DNA of 64,000 nt from CAVVEQ01 sp963804865 (GTDB taxonomy: Bacteria > Chloroflexota > Anaerolineae > Anaerolineales > Anaerolineaceae), in NCBI GenBank assembly GCA_963804865.1, contig CAWDSH010000034.1, positions 50,110 through 114,109 on the forward strand. The letters are read 5' to 3'. Position numbers and translations under genes: made by a program. Below are positions 26,702 through 35,524 of the stretch, in pieces. Each line of letters starts with the position of its first letter. The stretch's first letter is position 1. A model generated the notes under the pieces. The model had not been told where the DNA came from. It ran no database searches and saw only the letters and a list, made by a program, of their open reading frames with translations.

Positions 26702-27898
26702 ATGACAGGAAAAATGCAAGGGGTCACGCTGGTGGCAGATTGGCAGCCCAAGCCAGGTTTCAAATTGGGAGCAAAAGACATTGAAGGCAGGCAGACCTAT
26801 TTGGGCAGCCAGGTCTGGAGAAATCCACGGTTGGAGATCCGGGAATATGATATCCCCACACCGGGTCCTGAAGAAGTCTTATTGGAGGTTAAAGCCTGCG
26901 GCATTTGCGGATCAGACGTGCACATGGCACAGGCAGACAAGGACGGCTATATCTTTTATCCGGGCCTGACCGGATTTCCATGCATCCTGGGACATGAGTT
27001 CGCGGGCGTGGTTGTGGAAGCCGGTAAAAAGGCCTTCGATAAACGCACGAACAAACCCTTCAAGGGCGGTGAACGGGTGACCTCAGAGGAAATGTTGTGG
27101 TGTGCAACCTGCCGTCCTTGCGCTGATGGCCAGCCCAATCACTGCGAACGGCTGGACGAGGTGGGTTTCAATGTCAATGGCGCCTATGCCAAATACATGG
27201 TGCTTCCCGCTCGTACTATCTGGAGCCTGGAACCCATGGCGCATACCTATAAAGGCAATGACATTTTCATCGCGGGCAGCCTGATCGAACCCACCAGCGT
27301 TGCCTATAACGCGGTCATCGAACGCGGCGGTGGCATCCGCCCGGGCGACCGGGTTGTCATCCTGGGCGGAGGACCAATCGGCATAGCTGCGTGCGCCATC
27401 CTCAAGAGGGCTGGTGCTTCCAAGGTTATCATTTCAGAGACACAGGAAGAGCGTTCCAAAATGGCGCTGGCATTGGGCGCAGATGTTGCCATCAATCCAA
27501 GCAAGGAGGACTTCGCCGAACGTGTCCTTGAAATCACAGATGGGATGGGTGCGGATATGTTCATGGAAGCCACCGGGTTGCCTGCTGTTGTCTATCCCGG
27601 AATCGAGAAAGTGATCTGGGAAGGTCGTACCCTGAACAGCACAGTCGTGGTCACAGCACGGGCCGAAGCCAAGATGCCTGTCACCGGTGAGGTTCTTCAA
27701 GTCAGGCGGGCAAGGATCATTGGCGCCCAGGGGCATTCCGGACACGGAAACTTTCCGCGCGTGATCGAGTGCATGGCGGACGGGATGGACATGACCCACA
27801 TGAGCACCAAGAAGATAAGCCTGGAGGAGCTGCCGGAAAATATCATTAAGCTGCAGACCGAGCGCAAGGAATGCAAGATCACTTATATTGCAAAATAA
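26702..27898 (+). CDS. iolM: scyllo-Inosose 3-dehydrogenase (IolM, zinc-dependent)
   Basis: 398-residue MDR dehydrogenase that closely resembles Thermotoga IolM as I remember it: N-terminal GVTLVADWQPKPGFKLGAKD, the zinc sites KACGICGSDVHMAQ and ILGHEFAGVV, the four-Cys loop CATCRPCADGQPNHC, VEPTSVAYNAV-like SLIEPTSVAYNAVI, GGGPIGIAA, and the C-terminal QGHSGHGNFPRVI. The enzyme oxidises 2-keto-myo-inositol to a diketo-inositol. Start at ATG 26702 with GAGGAG just upstream. Ends 3 bases before iolO. Confidence 0.9.
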   Translation: MTGKMQGVTLVADWQPKPGFKLGAKDIEGRQTYLGSQVWRNPRLEIREYDIPTPGPEEVLLEVKACGICGSDVHMAQADKDGYIFYPGLTGFPCILGHEFAGVVVEAGKKAFDKRTNKPFKGGERVTSEEMLWCATCRPCADGQPNHCERLDEVGFNVNGAYAKYMVLPARTIWSLEPMAHTYKGNDIFIAGSLIEPTSVAYNAVIERGGGIRPGDRVVILGGGPIGIAACAILKRAGASKVIISETQEERSKMALALGADVAINPSKEDFAERVLEITDGMGADMFMEATGLPAVVYPGIEKVIWEGRTLNSTVVVTARAEAKMPVTGEVLQVRRARIIGAQGHSGHGNFPRVIECMADGMDMTHMSTKKISLEELPENIIKLQTERKECKITYIAK

Positions 27899-27901
27899 GA
27901 G

Positions 27902-28705
27902 ATGAAACTATCCTTGGTTCTTTCCACCCACGCCGCGAAATTCGAGGCAGTAGCGCTTAAGGGTGATTTCGAAGAGAATATTGCGAAAATCGCCAGCTGG
28001 GGCTACGATGGTGTCGAACTCGCCATCCGCGATCCGCGCCTTGTGGACGCGAACGAGTTGGAGAAGGTGATTCATTCCCATGGACTGATTGTGCCGGCGA
28101 TCGGCACTGGCCAAGCTTGGGGCGAAGAACAGCTGTCCTTTACCAGTGCTGATCCTGCCATCCGAAAAACTGCTATTGAGCGCGTTCTTTCGCATATCCC
28201 GCTCGCAGCGAAATTAAAAGCCATGATCATTATTGGTTTGATCCGTGGAGTTACCCCGGTAGGGCAAACACACGCGCGCTCCATTGATTACCTGGTGGGA
28301 GGTCTCCAGGAAATAACTCAAGCGGCTTCCATTGAAAATGTCAACCTGGTCCTCGAGCCAATCAACCGTTATGAAACGGATCTGATCAACACAGCACGGG
28401 AAGCGCTGGAATTGTTTGAACGCGTTGGCGCGGATAACCTCGGATTACTCCTGGACACTTTTCACATGAACATAGAAGAGAAAAATATTGAAGATTGTAT
28501 AAAAACCTGTGGTGAGCGGATCCATCATTTCCACGTGGCGGATTCCAACCGTCAGTATCCCGGAGCTGGCCACCTCGATTTTAAGACAATTCTTGGGACG
28601 CTTTTTGAAACCGGCTATGAAGGATTTGTTTCCGGCGAGTTCATGCCTTTCCCGGATGCTGACACCGCGGCGCAAAACAGCATCGCATATCTGCGTCAAC
28701 TTTAA
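27902..28705 (+). CDS. iolO: 5-keto-L-gluconate epimerase (IolO, TIM barrel)
   Basis: 267-residue AP-endonuclease-2-type barrel. Strong likeness to Thermotoga IolO: MKLSLVLSTHAAKF, VELAIRDPRLVD, AIGTGQAWG, VLEPINRYETDLINTA (metal Glu), LLLDTFHMNIEE (Asp, His), HFHVADSNRQYPGAGHLDF and SGEFMPFP (Glu). The enzyme epimerises 5-keto-L-gluconate to D-tagaturonate, the substrate of UxaE encoded first in this cluster, so the inositol and uronate halves connect. The cluster ends here: a strong terminator follows within 20 bases of the stop. Confidence 0.9.
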   Translation: MKLSLVLSTHAAKFEAVALKGDFEENIAKIASWGYDGVELAIRDPRLVDANELEKVIHSHGLIVPAIGTGQAWGEEQLSFTSADPAIRKTAIERVLSHIPLAAKLKAMIIIGLIRGVTPVGQTHARSIDYLVGGLQEITQAASIENVNLVLEPINRYETDLINTAREALELFERVGADNLGLLLDTFHMNIEEKNIEDCIKTCGERIHHFHVADSNRQYPGAGHLDFKTILGTLFETGYEGFVSGEFMPFPDADTAAQNSIAYLRQL

Positions 28706-28725
28706 TCCTGTTTTGAGCGTTCATG

Positions 28726-28759
28726 GAACAGCCGGGAGGATCCCGGCTGTTCTTTTTTT
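28726..28759 (+). terminator. Rho-independent terminator of the inositol cluster
   Basis: 12-base perfect stem (GAACAGCCGGGA / TCCCGGCTGTTC), 3-base loop, then seven T. Closes the iol operon. Confidence 0.93.
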
Positions 28760-28764
28760 GCCCC

Positions 28765-28792
28765 TTGACAAAATCTCAAAACGGTATACAAT
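28765..28792 (+). promoter_or_regulatory. Sigma-70-type promoter of the gntR-SPFH operon
   Basis: TTGACA, 16 bases, TACAAT. The -10 is the first of six tandem TACAAT-based octamers that run towards the gene. Confidence 0.7.
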
Positions 28793-28834
28793 GATACAAT
28801 AATACAATGCTACAATCATACATTGATACAATTT
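28787..28834 (+). repeat. Six tandem 8-base repeats (TACAATNN) between promoter and gntR
   Basis: Six adjacent octamers: TACAATGA, TACAATAA, TACAATGC, TACAATCA, TACATTGA, TACAATTT. Only one core base differs (unit 5). Each core also resembles a -10 hexamer. They start at the -10 of the gntR promoter and end 16 bases before the GTG start codon. Possibly a regulator-binding array for the GntR protein, or a slippage-prone promoter region. Confidence 0.85.
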
Positions 28835-28850
28835 TCTGGGAGGTGCGAAT

Positions 28851-29291
28851 GTGGCAACCGACTTAAATCTTAATATCGATTTTCGCTCGGGGATCCCGAT
28901 CTATGTGCAGATCATCGAGCAGATCCAGCAACTGGCTGGGGCGGGTCGACTAAAAGTAGGCGATCAGCTCCCCACTGTGCGACAGATGGCCGCAGAACTC
29001 AGGGTTAATTTCAACACTGTTGCAAGAGCCTACCGCATGCTGGATGATGCAGGGATCATTTCCACGCAACACGGCCGGGGAACCTACATCCTGGAGCAGC
29101 CCTCGGCAGAAACCCGGCAGGAACTCAGGCACGAAGTGCTGGAGAATTTTACCAGTGCTTACCTCAGTAAAATGAGCCGCATGAATTTCAAGCCCGAAGA
29201 AATAAGCAAGGAATTTGAAAGTCAGCTGGCTGCCTGGAAGAAAGGCCAGGCACCCGGTGAAAACGACGACGAGAACCTCATCGAGGTGTGA
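28851..29291 (+). CDS. GntR-family transcriptional regulator, YtrA type
   Basis: 146-residue regulator with the short YtrA architecture: winged helix at about 12-80 (IYVQIIEQIQQLAGAGRLKV, GDQLPTVRQMAAELRVNFNT, GIISTQHGRGTYI) and only a short helical tail instead of a large effector domain. Start is GTG 28851 with GGGAGG 7 bases upstream. YtrA-type regulators normally control membrane-protein or transporter operons encoded right behind them; here the follower is an SPFH membrane protein 25 bases downstream, so it probably regulates that gene and itself through the octamer array in its promoter. Confidence 0.9.
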   Translation: MATDLNLNIDFRSGIPIYVQIIEQIQQLAGAGRLKVGDQLPTVRQMAAELRVNFNTVARAYRMLDDAGIISTQHGRGTYILEQPSAETRQELRHEVLENFTSAYLSKMSRMNFKPEEISKEFESQLAAWKKGQAPGENDDENLIEV

Positions 29292-29316
29292 CAAGTAACA
29301 AGTACAAGGAGAAAGA

Positions 29317-30288
29317 ATGAAAAATCTAAGTTTTACCATGCCCACAACGCAATTATCATCCACCCGGAGTGGAAGTTCCACCATCAGCGGAATGGGCGTC
29401 GCGTTATTCAACATCTTCCTGATCACTGGCATCCTGGGAGTGATCTGGATGGACAGCAACCATATTGGAACCGTTGCGATGATCATTTGGCTGATCGTTA
29501 CCATAGGACTGGCGATCTTCTTCCTATATTCATTGAGAGTTGCCAACCAGTGGGAAAAAGCCGTAGTATTGCGCCTCGGTAAATTCAAAGGACTGCGCGG
29601 ACCCGGGGTTTTCTGGATGATACCGATCATTGACAGTATCGCCAATGTGATCGACCAGCGCGTGATGGTGACACCCTTCAGCGCCGAAAAGACACTGACC
29701 AAGGATACCGTGCCGGTCAATGTGGACGCGGTCCTCTTCTGGGTCGTCTGGGATGCCGAAAAGGCAGCGCTGGAGGTGGAGAATTACCGCAGCGCGATCG
29801 CCTGGGCATCACAGACCGCACTGCGCGAGATCATCGGGCAGATGGCCCTGGCGGATATCCTGCTGGGACGCGCCAAGATGGACGCAGACCTGCAGAAGAT
29901 CATCGACCAGCGCACCACGCCCTGGGGCATCACGGTTCAGTCGGTGGAGATCCGCGACGTGGTCATTCCCACTGACCTCGAGGATGCCATGAGCCGCCAG
30001 GCACAGGCTGAACGCGAAAGGCAAGCCCGGGTGATCCTGGGCGAATCCGAAAAGCAGATCGCTGAGAATTTTGCCAAAGCGTCCGAATCTTATATCAATA
30101 ATCCGACCGCACTGCACCTGCGTGCGATGAACATGCTCTATGAAGGATTAAAGGAAAAGGGCGCTCTGGTCATCGTTCCTTCGAGCGCGGTAGAATCGAT
30201 GAGCCTGGGCGGCCTCACCGGCACCATCGCCATGGCACAGAACGCACCCAAGGCGATAGCCGATAACGAAAAACCAAAGGCTAAATAA
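29317..30288 (+). CDS. SPFH/band 7 membrane protein (slipin/stomatin-like)
   Basis: 323 residues. Two hydrophobic segments near the N-terminus (about 26-45 and 52-70) anchor it in the membrane, followed by the SPFH domain (NQWEKAVVLRLGKFKGLRGPGVFW, IDQRVMVTPFSAEKTLTKD, VQSVEIRDVVIPTDLEDAMS), a coiled-coil rich in Ala/Gln/Arg (QAQAERERQARVILGESEKQ) and a C-terminal tail. Such proteins form large oligomers that organise membrane microdomains and help proteostasis. No NfeD partner is adjacent. AAGGAG before the ATG. Co-transcribed with the GntR regulator. Confidence 0.92.
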   Translation: MKNLSFTMPTTQLSSTRSGSSTISGMGVALFNIFLITGILGVIWMDSNHIGTVAMIIWLIVTIGLAIFFLYSLRVANQWEKAVVLRLGKFKGLRGPGVFWMIPIIDSIANVIDQRVMVTPFSAEKTLTKDTVPVNVDAVLFWVVWDAEKAALEVENYRSAIAWASQTALREIIGQMALADILLGRAKMDADLQKIIDQRTTPWGITVQSVEIRDVVIPTDLEDAMSRQAQAERERQARVILGESEKQIAENFAKASESYINNPTALHLRAMNMLYEGLKEKGALVIVPSSAVESMSLGGLTGTIAMAQNAPKAIADNEKPKAK

Positions 30289-30358
30289 TTGTTCCGCTCA
30301 TGCCTGGCGGAGATTTGATCATCCCGCCAGGCTTTAAATTTTTTTAAAAGGACACAGA

Positions 30359-31781
30359 ATGAAAACAATATCCAAAATCATCACCCCGCTTTTACTTTTT
30401 TGCTTGCTGGCTGGATGCGGCAAGGCGACCGCGACCGTTGAAACACCAGCTTCCACCAACCTGCCAACCGAACCTCAGCCCACGACCAACGTGGTTGTTG
30501 CCATATCCCTCGAGGAGCAGCGCGCCATTACCGAACAGGTGCTGGATGACCTGATGACTGGCAAAGTGGATGCCACCTACGCGATGTTTGACGAAACCAT
30601 GAAGAAGGCGATCACCGCAGAGCAGCTCAAGGGGCTCTGGCCGCAGATCGAATTGCAGTTCGGGGCATTTGATCGCCTGCAAGGGATCGAACAGAGCACC
30701 GTGCAGGGATACAGCGTCAACACCGCCACCTGCGTGTTTGAGAATGGGACACTGCTGATCAATGTTACCTTCAATGATTCTGGCAATATTGCCGGTTTGA
30801 CCATGGCACCGGGCGAAACCCCCGAAACCGATTACCAGGTGCCCGAGTACGTTGATGAGAACAGTTTCACCGAAAGCGAGGTCACCGTGGGCAGCGGCCA
30901 GTGGGCGCTGCCCGGCACGCTGACCCTGCCCAAAGGACAGGGTCCTTTTCCGGCCGTGGTGCTGGTGCATGGCTCGGGACCCAACGACCGGGACGAGACT
31001 GTCGGTCCCAACCGTCCATTCAAGGATATCGCCTGGGGACTCGCCAGCCGGGGCATCGCCGTGCTGCGCTATGACAAACGAACCAAGGCGCATGCCAACC
31101 TTTTTACCGAGGAAGTTCTCAAGAATTTGACCCTGCAGGATGAAACCAGCACCGACGCGCTGCTGGCGGTGGATCTTCTGCGGCAGCAAACGGAAGTCGA
31201 TCACGAACGCATCTTCGTTCTCGGGCACAGCCAGGGCGGATTGGCGGCTCCGCGCATTGGCGAGCAGGATGCAGAGATCGCCGGCTTGATCATCCTCGCG
31301 GGTCCGACGCGCCGATTTGAGGATGTGATCCTCGATCAGATCACCTACATCACCAACCTGGATGGTGAGTTATCGCAGAGCGACAAGGATACGATCAGGA
31401 TGGCGGAGGATGGCGCGGCGCTGGTGAAGAGCGATGAACTGAATATCGATACACCCGCCGATCAACTTCCGCTGGGCATCCCGGCAGGCTTCTGGCTGGA
31501 CATCCGCGATTATAAACCGGCGGATGTGGCAGCCGGACTGTCCATGCCCATGCTCATCCTGCAGGGAGGCAGGGATTACCAGGTCACCAGGGTCGATTAT
31601 GAAGGCTGGCAAACTGCGCTCGCCGGGAATGAAAACGTCACGCTCAAGTTCTACCCAGATCTCTCCCATCTGTTCATGACCGGGCGTAGGCATGGCTACT
31701 CCAAGCGAATATAGCCAGCCCGGGACCGTATCGCCGGACGTCATCAACGATATCGCTGCCTGGATCTTAAGCATCGAATAA
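30359..31781 (+). CDS. Secreted alpha/beta hydrolase lipoprotein with DUF3887-type N-domain (3' frameshift)
   Basis: Lipoprotein signal with lipobox LLAGC (MKTISKIITPLLLFCLLAGC), a Thr/Pro-rich linker, a DUF3887-like domain (about 55-150), and an alpha/beta hydrolase from about 165: LVHGSGPND oxyanion region, GHSQGG nucleophile elbow, ILQGGRDYQV with the acid, and SHLF with the His. The frame breaks after LFMTG near 31683. Removing one base gives VGMATPSEYSQPGTVSPDVI and a normal end at 31781, about 473 residues. An esterase or peptidase acting outside the membrane; the substrate is not predictable. Confidence 0.85.
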
Positions 31782-31784
31782 TTT

Positions 31785-31800
31785 TGTTTCACGTGAAACA
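31785..31800. promoter_or_regulatory. parS: parS site 1 (ParB binding)
   Basis: TGTTTCACGTGAAACA, identical to the bacterial consensus parS bound by ParB (Spo0J) for chromosome segregation. Lies just after a gene's stop codon. Confidence 0.93.
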
Positions 31801-31831
31801 ATTCGCGATCCTTTTTTAACGGTCGTTGAAA

Positions 31832-31847
31832 TGTTTCACGTGAAACG
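31832..31847. promoter_or_regulatory. parS: parS site 2 (ParB binding)
   Basis: TGTTTCACGTGAAACG, the parS core with only the last base different; 47 bases from site 1. Two sites in one intergenic region make chance occurrence very unlikely. Confidence 0.88.
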
Positions 31848-31854
31848 TTTCAAG

Positions 31855-31882
31855 CCCCACCGCGAGTGGGGTTTTTGTTTTT
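31855..31882 (+). terminator. Rho-independent terminator
   Basis: CCCCAC, 5-base loop, GTGGGG followed by TTTTTGTTTTT. Terminates the SPFH/hydrolase direction; sits between parS site 2 and the convergent gene. Confidence 0.85.
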
Positions 31883-31888
31883 CCGGTT

Positions 31889-34217
31889 TTATTCGTGAGT
31901 GAAATAGGCAGCAGCCTTGCCCTGATCGTCATCCATTACCAGGTCCAGATGGGCAGTTTTATGCAGATCGGTGACCTTGATCAGGCGCAGGCTGGACCGC
32001 AGCTCATTCGGGACTTCGATCCAATCGCCGGCATGGTCCGGTGATTTTTCAAAAGTCTGCTGATCGATAATAGCTGGCTGGATCATCCAGCGGTATCGCC
32101 AGGGGGTAGATCTGTGCCTCGAGCAGGTCCTGGAAGAAATGCGTGCCGAGGGATGGTTCGGGCGGCAATCCGAAACCCTGCCCGGCGAGCTCGACCAGTG
32201 CCCGCGTGTGGTAGATATCCCCATAATTAATCGGTACGCCCAGATCCGAGTTGGAGCTGCCCCATCGACCCGGGCCTACGCATATGAAACACTCGTTTTT
32301 AAGTGCATTGTTCAGCTTGCCAATCGTGCGTGCCAGCCGGGAACGCAGTTCCTGGGAAGGCAGGGCAAAATATCCCTTTTGGGATACATAAAGAATGAAA
32401 TGGATGTCTTCCACCTTGCCCTGGGGGATCATGAACTCGGTCTTGAACAGGGTGTCCTCCCTGCGCAGGTCGGGGGGCAGTTGGACAGGACCGGAGGAGC
32501 TTAAGTGGCTCTGCGGACGGCACTGCAGCAGGGTGAGATCAATATCGGGAGATCCGGAGGTGGATTCCCTGATATTCAGGCAAAACTCCACGTCCACCGG
32601 AGAGCGGTATCCATTCTCAAGCTCGGTCAGGATGGCGCGCATCCTCTCGGCAAAGGGGGTGCGGCGTAAAAACTCATCAAAGGTCAGAACCAGGTGCGAT
32701 TTATCACCTTCGATCACGCGACTCTTGAGGGTGATGAAGTATCCATCTTCGTCCAGTTGGGCGAGATAGCGCAGGGGCGGGTAATTGCCGTCTAAAATAT
32801 CATGAATGGGTAGCGTGGCAAACTTGTTCTTTTTAAGATCAATCAGATCGACATACTGCTGCGAGAAGCGGCGGATGTTCTTGGGATCGGTTGAAGGGCG
32901 CAGCAGGGGGTGACTGAGCGCGATCAGGCGGGGGTAATCATTCCCCACCCGTTCCACTGCCCGTGTACCCAGCCCCCATACCAGACGCACGAAGCCATCC
33001 TCGCGCCGGATCTGCGGCGCCCAGCGGTAAAGGTTACGACTGAAAGCCACCCCGGCAGCTTGAGGTAGATAATACCGTCCATACTTCTCACCCTGCACCA
33101 CTTGAAGCAGGATGGCCATGCGTTCATCGTAATCCTGCAGTCCCTTGCTGCGCCGGTAGAGCAGCGCGTCCGGGTTTAGCGTGCTGGCATAGACCAGGGC
33201 GATGGCGCGGGTCAATTCCTTGAGATTCTGCTTGCGAGTGCCCTGGTTGGGGACAAAGATGCTGTCGTACTTGCCTGCGAACGAAGTGCCGAAATTATCC
33301 TCCAGCAGGCTGGATGAACGCACGATCAGCGGCGCTCCATCCACTTTTAACAGCAGGGTGTGCAGTTTTTCCAGTATATCGGGAGAAAAATCCCCTTTCA
33401 GGTAATCCTCCTGGATAAGGGGGTATTCCAGGCGCATTTCCTCTTCTGCCTTGTATTTCTGGTCGTTCCAGTGCACCAGATTGTTGATCGCCATGAAGTT
33501 GTACATCTCGTCCGAACCCAGGAAATACGACTCGGCAGGTTTCAGGCAGCTCAGGATGCTTTCAACTGCATCAGCCTTCAGCACGCGATGTGCCAGCAGC
33601 ATGCCTGCCGCCTTGCCACCGATTTTGCCGCGCCCGATCTTTCGATTTTGGATCTCGGCGAGGTCGGCGATCGAAAAATACTCCTTGGCAATATTGATGT
33701 AGGGCAGCTGATCGCTGATCAGGCTGCGGATCAGCACCACCTTTAATTCCTGCAGTCTTGCAAGATAGCGCATCCGTTCGTTTTCTGGCAAGTGCTCGAT
33801 GGCAAGCGCTTGCTCGAATACCAGCTCGATGGGTGAAAGCTCGGGATTGATCGCCAGCACGCGCTCCCGGTCGGTCACACCGTGCTCACTCAGGACTTCC
33901 TGAACCAATTTCTGAAACTGATCGAAGGAAAAATGTTGGCTGAAATACAAATCGGTGAGCTGATCGCGGACGCGGGTCATGCGCTGATCCCATATCTCAC
34001 TGGGTTCTTCGTACAAAGGATTTCGCAACCCTTCCTGCTCCTGGGAGTGGATGGCCTTCTCGCGAACTTCCGCTTCGAAGGTGCCCGGCAGGATCACGCC
34101 GTGACTGAAGAGCTCACTGCGCATGCGGGCACGAATGGCCGGGCTGAGGATGGGATATTGTCCCAGCGCCAGGTAAATGCTGAGCAGGCAATCAGAGGAT
34201 GCGGGTGTGAAATTCAT
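31889..34217 (-). CDS. PEP/pyruvate-binding (PPDK_N domain) protein, frameshift near its end
   Basis: About 776 residues when repaired. An N-terminal region of 200 residues without known motif is followed by a pyruvate phosphate dikinase-type ATP-grasp domain: GKIGGKAAGMLLA, PLIVRSSSLLEDNFGTSFAGKYDS, and ILLQVVQGEKYGRYYLPQAAGVAFS. The C-terminal part has FICVGPGRWGSSNSDLGVPI. No phosphohistidine domain is visible, so it is not a complete dikinase; similar proteins are uncharacterised. Near 32076 one extra base (minus strand CCAGCCAGC) shifts the frame; without it the protein continues AIIDQQTFEKSPDHAG to a stop at 31889. A TATAAT ends 9 bases before the ATG, hinting at a leaderless message. 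Confidence 0.8.
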
Positions 34218-34225
34218 GTTCAGTC

Positions 34226-34231
34226 ATTATA
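34226..34231 (-). promoter_or_regulatory. -10 element close to the PPDK_N start codon
   Basis: TATAAT on the minus strand, 8 bases before the ATG at 34217. A start site 6-8 bases downstream would leave almost no leader and no ribosome site is present; no good -35. Confidence 0.4.
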
Positions 34232-34237
34232 TATACA

Positions 34238-34264
34238 AATCCGCCCCCGATGAGAGGGCGGATT
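34238..34264 (-). terminator. Hairpin after dnaN
   Basis: 9-base perfect stem (AATCCGCCC / GGGCGGATT) with a 9-base loop, 18 bases after the dnaN stop on the minus strand; only a short T-rich tail follows, so termination may be partial. Confidence 0.6.
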
Positions 34265-34282
34265 GAATCGTGTTTTCCGATT

Positions 34283-35413
34283 TTATCCCAGGTGCATGGG
34301 CATGATCACATGCAGGAAATCATCATTTCCAACCGGTTTGATCAGGCCTGGGGTGTTGTTGGCATTGGTTTCCAGCGATACGTTCGGTGTGTGGATCACA
34401 TCCAGCACTTCACGTAAATATTTCACGTTAAAAGCGATGACCAGCTCGCTGCCTTCGATGGTGGCATCCACCTTAACCTCGCTGACGCCGGTTTCCTCGG
34501 TTTGCGCTTTCAACTCCAATGTGCCGGGTCCACCTTCGGCAGGGATCAGGCTCAAGCGCACCACGTTGTTCCCCTCGCGGGCGATGATCTCAACCTGTTT
34601 GCAGGCTTCGAGAAAATGGCTGCTGTTCAGAATGGTGCGCGTCTTGAAAGCTCGCGGGATGATCACCTTGTAATCGGGGAAGTTGCCTTCGATCAGCTGT
34701 GAGACCAGCTCGGCATCCTTGAGGTGGAAAATGACCTGCCCCCGACCCTGGGGGATGACCATACTGACCGCCTGTTCGCCATCCGCGGCAATGCGCGCCA
34801 GCTCGGAAAGCGCCCGCGCGGGGATGATCGCGGCAACCGGCTGGGAGACCGGACTGGTGAGAGCTGCCTTACGCACGGAGATGCGGAAGCCATCGGTGGC
34901 TGCCAGGGTGACCTCACCTTCGGTTATATTGAGCATCACGCCTTGCAGCACCGGCCTGGCCTCATCCGTTGACGCGGCAAAAGCAACCTGCTGGATCATT
35001 TCCTTGAAATCCGCTACATTCAATTCCACGGCACCCGAGAGCTCGGGTACGGGTATGGGCGGGAATTCCTGGGCATCGATGCCCTTGATATCGGTCACCG
35101 ATGTACCGCATTTGACGTTTAGAGTTTGTGTTTTTTCATTCAGTTCGAGATTGACAGCTTCAGCGGGAAGAATGTTCACCAGGTCCTGGAAGGTGCGTGC
35201 CGGGACCGTTGTCAAACCTTCTTCGCCAATGGTCGCCGGTATCCAGGTTGTGATGCCCAACTCCAGGTTGGTGGCGGAAAGACGCAGGCGTCCGCCTTCA
35301 TCAGTCGCAACCAGGATATTTGCCAGGACAGGGAGAGTGCTGCGGGGAGAAACGGCGCGCGAAACGATGCTCAAGCCGTGCGCCAGATGTTGTTGATTTA
35401 CCACCACTTTCAT
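34283..35413 (-). CDS. dnaN: DNA polymerase III beta subunit (sliding clamp)
   Basis: 376 residues, the normal length, with three clamp domains. Typical stretches: MKVVVNQQHLAHGLSIVSRA at the N-terminus, LPVLANILVAT, FPPIPVPE, RPVLQGVMLNITEGEVTLAATDGFRI, EGNFPDYKVIIPRAF and a C-terminal VIMPMHL (M/P/M-x-L end). The ring encircles DNA and tethers the polymerase. ATG 35413 is preferred over GTG 35422 because GAGGTGG lies 5 bases before it. dnaN often neighbours the replication origin; dnaA is not in the window, but two parS sites are 3 kb away, in agreement with an origin-side location. Confidence 0.95.
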   Translation of the reverse strand: MKVVVNQQHLAHGLSIVSRAVSPRSTLPVLANILVATDEGGRLRLSATNLELGITTWIPATIGEEGLTTVPARTFQDLVNILPAEAVNLELNEKTQTLNVKCGTSVTDIKGIDAQEFPPIPVPELSGAVELNVADFKEMIQQVAFAASTDEARPVLQGVMLNITEGEVTLAATDGFRISVRKAALTSPVSQPVAAIIPARALSELARIAADGEQAVSMVIPQGRGQVIFHLKDAELVSQLIEGNFPDYKVIIPRAFKTRTILNSSHFLEACKQVEIIAREGNNVVRLSLIPAEGGPGTLELKAQTEETGVSEVKVDATIEGSELVIAFNVKYLREVLDVIHTPNVSLETNANNTPGLIKPVGNDDFLHVIMPMHLG

Positions 35414-35524
35414 GAGCGCCACCTCGGTTTTCTGAATTGATTAAAAAGTATACAATACGAACGGGAATTGCGCCAGACTATTCCCGATTTGCCTTGTTTT
35501 TTGAATCGAGAGAGTGAGGTGGAT

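Noticed and set aside
28787..28834. CRISPR-like array
   Set aside because: Units are 8 bases with no spacers and no cas genes; it is a tandem promoter repeat.
28950..29720. 256-codon minus-strand open frame opposite gntR and the SPFH gene
   Set aside because: Covers two well-supported genes in antisense; no domain features.
34683..35396. 237-codon open frame on the plus strand opposite dnaN
   Set aside because: Low-complexity Ser/Arg-rich translation, no ribosome site, fully antisense to a certain gene; an artefact of codon bias.
31781..35524. Replication origin within this window
   Set aside because: parS and dnaN are present but no DnaA-box cluster or AT-rich unwinding region was seen; only an origin-side location is suggested.
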